A stretch of 6,908 nt of DNA, from the NCBI GenBank assembly GCA_028816945.1, contig JAPPQG010000196.1, positions 1 through 6,908 of the forward strand, read 5' to 3'. The notes under the pieces were generated by a model. That model was not told where the DNA came from, did not search any database, and was given only the letters and a program-made list of their open reading frames with translations. This document shows positions 1 through 5,379 of this stretch, in pieces. The stretch comes from Alphaproteobacteria bacterium. GTDB taxonomy: Bacteria > Pseudomonadota > Alphaproteobacteria > RS24. The translations under genes and the position numbers were made by a program. Each line of letters starts with the position of its first letter. The first letter of the stretch is position 1.

Positions 1-561
1 GGCCAACTGCCCGATTGGTGTTCGGGCAACGGGGAAGACACCGTCTAGCCCATAAATAGATAAATATTTATCCCATACATCATGTGGCGTTGGCGCAAAC
101 ATGGAATTGAGCCGCCGATAGCGCAAAATGACCTCCCCCTTTGGGTCGATAATAAATGAAGTTTGAAAATAAAGCCCATCAAAATGTTTATCCAATTCAT
201 AAACATTGCCCGACAGAAATAAATTATTTTCCTCTGCGATTTTGCATAATTGCTTATATTCGGGCGCATCTTGGGTCAAACATGCCTTTTGCGCCCATTC
301 ATCTACGCTTTCCCCCATAGGATAAGAAGAAAGAAAATATTCAGGCAACACAATCAAACGCACATCTTCGCCAATAAACCGTTTTGTATTGGCAATTTCC
401 GCCGCCAAACGCTCCAACGCACCCATCATCACTTTGTGTGCTTGTTTGCGGTTTTGGCAATGATTTATTGCTTCAAGGCGGGTTTGCAAACCTATTGCAT
501 AATAGGGGTCAATAGGTTCGGGCGGGTCGAAAGATTTGGGGGGGTCAGGTTTTTCAGTCAT
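1..561 (-). CDS. Carbon-nitrogen hydrolase (nitrilase superfamily), N-terminal part, cut by window edge
   Basis: These are the first 187 residues of a nitrilase/amidase-superfamily enzyme, a cytoplasmic family that hydrolyses nitriles, amides or N-carbamoyl compounds with a Glu-Lys-Cys triad. The ATG at 561-559 follows AGAG with a 6-nt spacer. After a proline-rich start (residues 6-19), a nitrilase-like fold is visible: LIVLPEYFLSSYP at 69-81 carries the expected catalytic Glu74, FLSGNVYE at 115-122 fits the core strand, and FIIDPKGEVILRYRRLN at 136-152 is the segment that normally holds the catalytic lysine (YRK). Here that residue is Arg150. VFPVARTPIGQLA at 175-187 leads toward the catalytic cysteine, which lies outside the window. 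It is transcribed divergently from the reductase at 788. Specific substrate is unknown; N-carbamoyl-amino-acid hydrolase, amidase or nitrilase are all possible. Family assignment is confident, activity is not. Confidence 0.85.
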   Translation of the reverse strand, partial: MTEKPDPPKSFDPPEPIDPYYAIGLQTRLEAINHCQNRKQAHKVMMGALERLAAEIANTKRFIGEDVRLIVLPEYFLSSYPMGESVDEWAQKACLTQDAPEYKQLCKIAEENNLFLSGNVYELDKHFDGLYFQTSFIIDPKGEVILRYRRLNSMFAPTPHDVWDKYLSIYGLDGVFPVARTPIGQLA

Positions 562-787
562 ATTTTTCTCTATATATTTTGGGCTTGCTGTGCTTATAAT
601 TGTTCGCAACTGATATTAGCATATATTGTCATATATTTTTGTCATATATCATTATATCATTATTTATTACAGATAGGGTCTTTACTTGCCTGCCCCGCTC
701 ATTTACAAACATTATAGAGTATAATTATAGAATATAATAATGACCGAATAGCAAGCCGAAACACAAAGAGAAAATATAGAGGACACA
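562..787. promoter_or_regulatory. Divergent AT-rich intergenic region between hydrolase and reductase
   Basis: This gap separates two divergent starts and should hold promoters for both. No protein is supported here. TATAAT hexamers occur on the plus strand at 595-600, 720-725 and 733-738, the last two spaced exactly 13 bp. None has a convincing -35 at 16-18 bp (TTTACA at 702-707 is only 12 bp from the second), so no promoter is assigned. Runs related to CATATAT repeat near 620-663. The sequence AAAATATAGAG(G) lies directly before the reductase start (771-782), and a closely related one lies before the hydrolase start on the other strand (568-580). Confidence 0.5.
707..745. repeat. Degenerate 13-bp repeat, about 3 units, in the reductase leader
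   Basis: Three adjacent 13-bp blocks (707-719, 720-732, 733-745) share AT-rich motifs: ATTATAGA occurs at 711 and 724, and TATAAT at 720 and 733. The match between blocks is imperfect and the base composition is extremely AT-rich, so chance is possible. It is listed because the same 13-bp period appears more clearly at 1809-1950. Confidence 0.35.
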
Positions 788-1786
788 ATGACAGACGCCA
801 AAAACACACAGATTTTCCTAAAAAAACGCCCCGACCATATCCCCGAGCCGCAGCATTTTGACATACGCGAAGTGGATATGCCTGTCCCGCAAGCAGGTGA
901 GGCATTATGCAAAATACATTATTTATCGCTTGACCCTTATATGCGTGGGCAGATTTCAGGCCGCCATATTACAGGCACAGTCCATGAAGGCGACACATTG
1001 CTTGGCCAAACAATAGGCGAAGTGATTGAAAGCAAACATGATGATTATAAAATTGGCGATATGCTCTGCTTTCACGGCGGGTGGCAAAGTCACGCAATAT
1101 GCAATGGCACACAAACCAGCCTTGTCGACCCGCGTATCCAGCCTGCCTCTCTTGCGCTTGGCATATTGGGCATGCCGGGGCTAACCGCCTATGCGGGCTT
1201 GTTGGATTTAGGCGAGCCTAAAAAGGGCGATGTGCTAGTCGTATCAGCCGCAACCGGCGGGGTTGGCTCAATGGTCGGGCAGATTGGCCGCATATATGGG
1301 TGCCGCGTGATTGGCATTGCGGGCAGTGCAGAAAAATGTCAATGGGCGGTCGAGCAAGCAGGCTTTGCGGCATGCATTGATTATCATAAAGAAAATGTTG
1401 CCGAACGGATTGACGCATTATGCCCCGATGGCGTGGATATTTATTTTGACAATGTTGGCGGCGATATATTGGAGGCGGTCATATGGCGTTTAGCGGTTGG
1501 GGCGCGGGTTGTTTTATGCGGTCTTATGGCACAATATAATGATGATAAATTGCCCCCCGGCCCCAATCCCGGCGCGATTATTAAAGCGCGTGCAACTGTG
1601 CGTGGCCTTGTTGTCTATGACCATGTGCATCGGCAAGCAGATTTTGTAAGCGATGTGCTTGACTGGTTGGCCGATGGCTCTATTGCCTATAAAGAAGATG
1701 TAGCCGAAGGTTTGGCGCAAGCACCGGAAAGTTTCTGCCGCCTCATGCGTGGCAATAATTTTGGCAAAACCATTATCAAACTATAA
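788..1786 (+). CDS. NADPH-dependent enone/alkenal reductase (zinc-free MDR, curcumin reductase/LTB4 dehydrogenase type)
   Basis: This 332-residue protein is full length for the zinc-independent medium-chain dehydrogenase/reductase group that reduces the C=C bond of alpha,beta-unsaturated ketones and aldehydes with NADPH (E. coli CurA, mammalian leukotriene B4 12-hydroxydehydrogenase). The ATG at 788 is preceded by GAGG (779-782), spacer 5 nt. Family signatures are LSLDPYMRG at 46-54, the Rossmann glycine motif SAATGGVGSMVGQIG at 153-167, VIGIAGSAEKC at 174-184, YFDNVGG at 219-225, the LCGLMAQYN segment at 243-251 and the terminal GNNFGKTIIKL. No zinc ligand cluster is visible, as expected. 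It stands alone on the plus strand, divergent from the C-N hydrolase and convergent with the flavoprotein. The natural substrate is not deducible; detoxification of reactive enones or a catabolic reduction step would both fit. Confidence 0.93.
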   Translation: MTDAKNTQIFLKKRPDHIPEPQHFDIREVDMPVPQAGEALCKIHYLSLDPYMRGQISGRHITGTVHEGDTLLGQTIGEVIESKHDDYKIGDMLCFHGGWQSHAICNGTQTSLVDPRIQPASLALGILGMPGLTAYAGLLDLGEPKKGDVLVVSAATGGVGSMVGQIGRIYGCRVIGIAGSAEKCQWAVEQAGFAACIDYHKENVAERIDALCPDGVDIYFDNVGGDILEAVIWRLAVGARVVLCGLMAQYNDDKLPPGPNPGAIIKARATVRGLVVYDHVHRQADFVSDVLDWLADGSIAYKEDVAEGLAQAPESFCRLMRGNNFGKTIIKL

Positions 1787-1808
1787 GGCTAAATCTATAT
1801 TCGGCCAA

Positions 1809-1950
1809 TGCTATATGCGCTTAATCTAGCTATCTAATCTAAGCAACTAATATATGCGCTTAATCTAGCTATTTAATCTAGCTATTTAATCTAAACCCTA
1901 ATCTAGGCACTTAATCTAGGCAAATAATATATGCGTTTAATCTAAACCAA
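1809..1950. repeat. 13-bp tandem repeat array, about 11 units, core TAATCTA
   Basis: The core TAATCTA starts at 1822, 1835, 1861, 1874, 1887, 1899, 1912 and 1938. The variant TAATATA falls exactly in the two open slots at 1848 and 1925. The resulting spacing is 13 bp throughout except one 12-bp step. A further degenerate unit, TGCTATATGCGCT, begins at 1809. Units end in GCTAT, GCAAC, GCGCT, GGCAC and similar. The block TAATATATGCGYTTAATCTA occurs at 1848 and again at 1925, hinting at higher-order duplication. The array fills the convergent gap between the reductase and the flavoprotein, and its last units encode the flavoprotein stop codon and final Leu-Asp. No hairpin terminator is seen here. 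There are no spacers, so it is not CRISPR. Confidence 0.9.
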
Positions 1951-3514
1951 GCCCAAGCACGCCGGGATTCATGCGCCCGTGCGGGTCGAGCGTGTTTTTG
2001 ACTTGCTTTAAGAACGCAAAATTTTCCTCATTAAGCATTTGCTTATAGGGATAAAGACGGCCAAGCTGAAAATGCACCGCGCCATGTTCTGCTAAAACAT
2101 CTATCGCCGCGGCACGCAAACGCTGGACGGCTTCATAAGCGGGTTTATTTTCAGGCGCAGGGGTCAGCTGGTCGAGAACGGCTTTTTCAACATGGCGATG
2201 GTGAAAGTCAAATAATTTATCAGGCCAAAAAAAGACAGGCTCAAGCAATGTTGCCGATGGCCCGACACTCATAAACAAACAGCCTATGCCGATTTGCATC
2301 TCATCGGTCAGCGATTTTTCTTTCTCATAAAGGGCTTCTAGTGCCTCTATGGTTTGTTGCGCCTTTGAATGCGGGACAATGCCATGCACAGGCACCCACC
2401 GCTCCCCTTGCGGCCCGACCATTGTATTAAGCGGCATAAAGGGGTTGGCATGCATAATTTTAGGTATGGAATTGGCAATTTTGCGCGCGCCTGCTCTTTT
2501 GGCAAGTTGCGTGACGCGCCGCTCTGCCTGCCATGCGCCAATATGGTTTTTATGCGGCATTGTCACATGCAAACTATAACGCACATTTTTCATATAGTGG
2601 CGACCAGCAAGCATAATTTCCAATGCTGATTTAAGACCGCCTAATAGGGAGCGAGAGCCGCTAATAACTTTGCCAAGCGTTTGCACATCTTTAACGAGAC
2701 TCTCCCGCTTCATTCTTTGTTGCTGTAAAAATGGGTCAAAGCCAAAACATTCGCTTGCCAATCCTTCCCGAGCAATTTGTGCCATGACAGAAAGGGCTGA
2801 CTCATAATCGGGAAAATCAAAAGAGGCATGTCTATGAACGGCCAAGCGCGCGATAAGCCGTAAAGTAATTTTCCCCTTAATCCCAAGCGCCCCATTATCA
2901 CCAGTAAATAAATTAGTTAAATCGGGGCCGAAATGGCGCAAAAAGGGTAGGCTGTTTTTCTGCGCCCCGCTTCCTGTTTTAATAATGTCGCCATTGGCAA
3001 GCACGACTTCCATGCCAATTACACTATCGGCTGCTGTGCCGTGTAAGCCGGTGCCGAAAAATACTGAATTTTGTGACATGCCGCCGCCAACTGTTGCGGT
3101 TAGGCCCGATAATGTCCCCCACATGGGCGTGGTAAAAGGCGTATCACGCAAGGCTTTATGCAGGCTCTCCCAACGGCAACCTGCTTCCACAGTGACATAC
3201 ATATCCTCCAAATTGACCTCGACCACTTTATCCATGCGCGATAAGTCAAATAGGACAGCATTTTCTATCTCATTGACATAGCCTAATGTATAAGACGCCC
3301 CGCCGCCGCGCGGTATAATGGCATAATTGGCGTCAGTGGCGAGTTTCACAGTTGCGGCTAATTGCTCTATATTGGCGGGCTGTGCGACAAGCACAGGTGG
3401 CGTGGCTTCGCTAAACACATCTTGGCTGAAATAGCGCAACTCTGCTTCATCTGTGATAACATGTTCCGCCCCCAAAATTTGCGCTAATTGGTTAATGAGT
3501 TGCTGTGTCTCCAT
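1937..3514 (-). CDS. FAD-dependent oxidase/dehydrogenase of the PCMH/VAO family
   Basis: This 525-residue flavoprotein has the two-domain layout of the vanillyl-alcohol oxidase/p-cresol methylhydroxylase superfamily. The N-terminal FAD-binding domain (about 35-225) contains the pyrophosphate loop PRGGGASYTLGY at 68-79, VTVEAGCRWESLHKAL at 107-122, GTLSGLTATVGGGMSQNS at 133-150, and SVIGMEVVLANGDIIKTG at 164-181. TGDNGALGIKGKITLRL follows at 204-220. The C-terminal cap (about 230-525) ends with the family motif GRMNPGVLGL (513-522). Relatives oxidise phenolic side chains, hydroxy acids or lactate-type substrates; the substrate here is unknown and I cannot assign a covalent flavin ligand. The ATG at 3514 has a strong Shine-Dalgarno site. 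It is last in a three-gene unit, 20 bp after the VOC gene. Its final Leu-Asp and stop lie inside the 13-bp repeat array. Confidence 0.92.
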   Translation of the reverse strand: METQQLINQLAQILGAEHVITDEAELRYFSQDVFSEATPPVLVAQPANIEQLAATVKLATDANYAIIPRGGGASYTLGYVNEIENAVLFDLSRMDKVVEVNLEDMYVTVEAGCRWESLHKALRDTPFTTPMWGTLSGLTATVGGGMSQNSVFFGTGLHGTAADSVIGMEVVLANGDIIKTGSGAQKNSLPFLRHFGPDLTNLFTGDNGALGIKGKITLRLIARLAVHRHASFDFPDYESALSVMAQIAREGLASECFGFDPFLQQQRMKRESLVKDVQTLGKVISGSRSLLGGLKSALEIMLAGRHYMKNVRYSLHVTMPHKNHIGAWQAERRVTQLAKRAGARKIANSIPKIMHANPFMPLNTMVGPQGERWVPVHGIVPHSKAQQTIEALEALYEKEKSLTDEMQIGIGCLFMSVGPSATLLEPVFFWPDKLFDFHHRHVEKAVLDQLTPAPENKPAYEAVQRLRAAAIDVLAEHGAVHFQLGRLYPYKQMLNEENFAFLKQVKNTLDPHGRMNPGVLGLGLD

Positions 3515-3522
3515 GCGATTAT

Positions 3523-3530
3523 CTCCTCCC
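3523..3530 (-). promoter_or_regulatory. Strong Shine-Dalgarno site of the flavoprotein gene
   Basis: On the minus strand the sequence GGGAGGAG lies 8 nt before the ATG at 3514-3512. It is the best ribosome binding site in the window, sits entirely in the 20-bp gap after the VOC stop codon, and fixes the flavoprotein start. Confidence 0.8.
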
Positions 3531-3534
3531 TATA

Positions 3535-4452
3535 TTATTTAGTCTCATCGAGCTCAATCAATTCAATCAATTCGCCCGCATTGCCAATGCAAACGCCTGC
3601 TCTGCGCCCATTATAAGGGGCATGGGCGAAACGCTGGGGCGGGGCAATAAAGGGGGCTTTGACAGCGTCAAGGCTTTGCACTGTATAGCTCACCATAGCA
3701 ATGCCCGGCGGCAATAGGTCGGGGCGGCTTATTCTTTGTGTTGTATTTTTGGGATATTGGTCGACTTCATTATTTACATCGCGCCCAACACAAGTCATAG
3801 ATAAATGGTGCGGTGTTTCTTCATCTAAATCGAACGCATCATTGATAACACTATATTTTGTGAAATAGGCATTGCCCTGCGACCAACCAAGATTTTCAGT
3901 ATAAAATTTTATCGCATCATCCATATCGGGTGTGGCAAGTATCATAATAAAAATATGGTCGACAAAACTGCGCGCAAGCGGCAAATCATAAGCGGGCAAA
4001 TCGCCGCGTACTTCATTTAGGTAAAACACTTCCTGCGCCAAGCCAACCGCTTGCATGGGATAAATTTTATCAGAAAAATCGAGCAGGGTTGGCACGCCAA
4101 TAATCTCAAAAGGTGAGTCTTGCAAACGCTTATGCAATTCATCTGCATCTTTAACTGTAATTTCAATCGCATTCCACCCATAGCTGCGCAAAGGCGTATA
4201 GTCTGCTGGCTCATTGCCAACAATGCGGATATAAACTTCTGTGCCACTTTCAGGCCCCATCAATATAAGCGGTCGCCCTGCCATATTTTGTGCGCCCCAT
4301 AGCTGGGCTTCCTCATCTGTAATTTGCGTTTCTAAAATGCGTTGATAACCAAAATAGGTTTCATAACTGGCCGCCACGGCTTGCGGGTCGCTTGCCGACA
4401 CAGTTGCCGTTTTAATACGCCCTTCACAATCATTCTTAATATCTTTTGTCAT
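3535..4452 (-). CDS. Two-domain VOC (glyoxalase/extradiol dioxygenase fold) protein
   Basis: This is a 305-residue protein with two vicinal-oxygen-chelate halves, about 12-150 and 163-300. The VOC family includes glyoxalase I, extradiol dioxygenases and isomerases using a divalent metal. The second half keeps a plausible His-His-Glu metal set: His166 in FVDHIFIMILATPDMDDAIKFY, His215 or His216 in PHHLSM, and Glu297 in GELIELIEL. The first half lacks the first-strand His (RIKTATVSASDP) and is probably structural. The start is taken at 4452 (MTKDIKND) because AAAGG lies 7 nt upstream. In-frame ATGs at 4467, 4479 and 4491 would add up to 13 residues, MKGL three times plus T, encoded by a 12-bp repeat. 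It lies between the AhpD-like gene and the flavoprotein on the same strand, so co-transcription is likely. The reaction is not predictable; dioxygenase, lyase or isomerase remain open. Confidence 0.83.
   Translation of the reverse strand: MTKDIKNDCEGRIKTATVSASDPQAVAASYETYFGYQRILETQITDEEAQLWGAQNMAGRPLILMGPESGTEVYIRIVGNEPADYTPLRSYGWNAIEITVKDADELHKRLQDSPFEIIGVPTLLDFSDKIYPMQAVGLAQEVFYLNEVRGDLPAYDLPLARSFVDHIFIMILATPDMDDAIKFYTENLGWSQGNAYFTKYSVINDAFDLDEETPHHLSMTCVGRDVNNEVDQYPKNTTQRISRPDLLPPGIAMVSYTVQSLDAVKAPFIAPPQRFAHAPYNGRRAGVCIGNAGELIELIELDETK
3554..3571. repeat. 9-bp tandem duplication at the 3' end of the VOC gene
   Basis: TCAATCAAT occurs twice head to tail (3554-3562 and 3563-3571). On the coding strand it gives the doubled ELI-ELI-EL motif (residues 294-301). 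Because the unit is 9 bp, the frame is kept. The family's metal-binding Glu normally lies in this motif, so the duplication creates two candidate glutamates, Glu294 and Glu297, with a further one at 300. Confidence 0.7.
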
Positions 4453-4512
4453 TGTTAAACCTTTCATTAAACCTTTCATTAAACCTTTCATTAAGTTTTT
4501 CGTTAATCTTTT
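4450..4512. repeat. 12-bp tandem repeat carrying repeated start codons and Shine-Dalgarno sites
   Basis: Plus-strand units of CATTAAACCTTT lie at 4465-4476 and 4477-4488. Degenerate units are at 4489-4500 and 4501-4512, and a 15-bp version is at 4450-4464. Read on the minus strand, each good unit is AAAGGTTTAATG, that is, a Shine-Dalgarno-like AAAGG plus an in-frame ATG, encoding Met-Lys-Gly-Leu. The array spans the stop codon of the AhpD-like gene (4505-4503) and the start of the VOC gene. Confidence 0.85.
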
Positions 4513-5153
4513 CTGCTTGTTTTGCTATTTGCTTTGTCATTCGCTTTATCTTTCGCTTTATCTTTTGCTTTATCATTTGCTTTATTTAGGGGAATTGGAT
4601 TTTTGCGGATAAAGGAAAGCGGGTCATTTTCAATTTCCGTTGCTAATACACTATTCCACTTATTCAAAAAAGAAAATACGGCAATCACGCCAACCAATTC
4701 AATAATTTCATCATCACTGAAATAATTTTTAACATTCGCAAATATTTCATCTGTCACAAGGGGCGGGGTAAAGGCTGCTGTTTGTGCTAATTGTAAGGCG
4801 GCGCGCTCGGCTTCACTAAATAGAGGGGAAGTTTGATATTCCCAAAGCGCGTCTAATTTTGCTTGTGGAATGCCATGTTGAGCGGCGCCAAAGGCGGTGT
4901 GTGAGGTGCAATAAGTACAACCGGCCGCGGCGCTAAAAATAAGTGTCGCAAGTCGCTTAATCTCAATAGGCAGTTTGCCGTTCGGGCCATAGAGGGCGGC
5001 CAACATATCATTTACGGCTTCCGCCAAAGCAGGCAGGCGCGCCATAATCAGCGCATCATTGGGGGTGAAACCCATAAAATGCGTTGCTTGATTCATGAGG
5101 TTTGCCATATCGGCAGTTAAATTTTTCGGCTCTAATGGTGCAATGCGTGACAT
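4503..5153 (-). CDS. AhpD-like / carboxymuconolactone decarboxylase family protein with repeat-built tail
   Basis: This 216-residue, mainly helical protein belongs to the CMD/AhpD-like family. The signature is RLATLIFSAAAGCTYCTSHTAFGAA at 67-91 (shown here as its elements only): a CxxC pair at Cys79 and Cys82 followed by His85, as in alkylhydroperoxidase-type members that reduce peroxides through a redox cysteine pair. Residues 30-60 and 110-180 match the flanking helices of peroxidase-related family members. The start is placed at 5153 (MSRIAPL), with GAGAG 6 nt upstream; an ATG at 5228 would add 25 basic residues without a ribosome site. Residues about 189-216 are a charged tail of KAND/KAKD repeats coded by a 12-bp array, outside the conserved fold. 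It is first in the likely operon with the VOC protein and flavoprotein. Role could be peroxide defence linked to the flavin oxidase, or a catabolic step; which one is open. Confidence 0.87.
   Translation of the reverse strand: MSRIAPLEPKNLTADMANLMNQATHFMGFTPNDALIMARLPALAEAVNDMLAALYGPNGKLPIEIKRLATLIFSAAAGCTYCTSHTAFGAAQHGIPQAKLDALWEYQTSPLFSEAERAALQLAQTAAFTPPLVTDEIFANVKNYFSDDEIIELVGVIAVFSFLNKWNSVLATEIENDPLSFIRKNPIPLNKANDKAKDKAKDKANDKANSKTSRKD
4517..4588. repeat. 12-bp tandem repeat coding the lysine-rich tail of the AhpD-like protein
   Basis: Five units of the form TYGCTTTATCWT start at 4529, 4541, 4553, 4565 and 4577, with 4541 and 4553 identical, and a weaker sixth starts at 4517 (9 of 12 matches to 4529). 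Translated on the minus strand they give Asp-Lys-Ala-Lys/Asn repeats. It lies 5 bp from the 12-bp array at 4450-4512, so almost 140 bp around the gene junction has 12-bp periodicity. Confidence 0.88.
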
Positions 5154-5247
5154 GCCACACTCTCTATATTTTCTATGCTTTCTGCATTTCCCATATCCTA
5201 TCTGCCTTGCTTTTGCCATATAGGGCATTGATTTATATCAAACCTAA

Positions 5248-5278
5248 TTTGCTATATAGTATAAACTATTATTGCAAA
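5248..5278. promoter_or_regulatory. Interrupted palindrome, candidate operator
   Basis: The core is ATAGT (5256-5260), ATAA, ACTAT (5265-5269). It is flanked by TTTGC (5248-5252) and GCAAA (5274-5278), the outer arms being one base off perfect symmetry. It lies where both divergent promoters are expected, so a dimeric regulator could bind here. No regulator gene is in the window. AT-rich sequence makes short palindromes common, so this is tentative. Confidence 0.35.
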
Positions 5279-5312
5279 AGGTGATGAATAAATTGTAGAA
5301 TCATGCCAAAAT

Positions 5313-5364
5313 AGCGGTTAAACAAATTATTGAAACAAATAACTAGAACACATTATTGAAACAC
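5313..5364. repeat. Degenerate 13-bp repeat, 3-4 units, upstream of the amidohydrolase
   Basis: ATTATTGAAACA occurs at 5326-5337 and 5352-5363, exactly 26 bp apart. Between them 5339-5351 is a 9 of 13 match to the same unit, and 5313-5325 matches at 8 of 13. The last unit ends just before the amidohydrolase ribosome site (GAGG, 5371-5374). The 13-bp period equals that of the array at 1809-1950, though the unit sequence differs. Confidence 0.6.
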
Positions 5365-5379
5365 ATAAATGAGGCAGAT

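Larger units (their letters stand above)
5154..5379. promoter_or_regulatory. Divergent intergenic region of the operon and the amidohydrolase
   Basis: Both the minus-strand operon (start 5153) and the plus-strand amidohydrolase (start 5380) must be transcribed from this 226-bp AT-rich gap. On the plus strand TTGATT (5229-5234) and TATATA (5253-5258) are 18 bp apart and form a weak candidate promoter. On the minus strand TTGCAA (5277-5272) and TATAGC (5256-5251) are 15 bp apart. These overlap the inverted repeat at 5248-5278. The part next to the operon start (5154-5228) is pyrimidine-rich on the plus strand. No additional gene is seen. Confidence 0.45.

Noticed and set aside
250..717. 155-codon plus-strand open frame
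   Set aside because: It overlaps the antisense of the recognised C-N hydrolase and an AT-rich promoter region; no family features and no ribosome site.
1787..1936. Intrinsic terminator between the convergent genes
   Set aside because: No GC-rich stem followed by a T-run was found on either strand; only the repeat array is present.
1809..1950. CRISPR array or plasmid iterons
   Set aside because: Units are contiguous without unique spacers, so it is not CRISPR; no rep gene or DnaA-box cluster is seen to support iterons.
4522..4725. Plus-strand open frame beginning with FALS hydrophobic repeats, resembling a membrane or signal segment
   Set aside because: It is the antisense of the 12-bp repeat coding the lysine-rich tail; no ribosome site, and the opposite frame encodes a recognised protein.
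5154..5228. N-terminal extension of the AhpD-like protein from the ATG at 5228
   Set aside because: No Shine-Dalgarno site there, and the added 25 residues (KCRKHRKYRE-type) look like translated leader; the 5153 start has GAGAG upstream.
5356..5379. TTG start adding 8 residues to the amidohydrolase
   Set aside because: It lies in the 13-bp repeat without a ribosome site; the ATG at 5380 has GAGG at good spacing.
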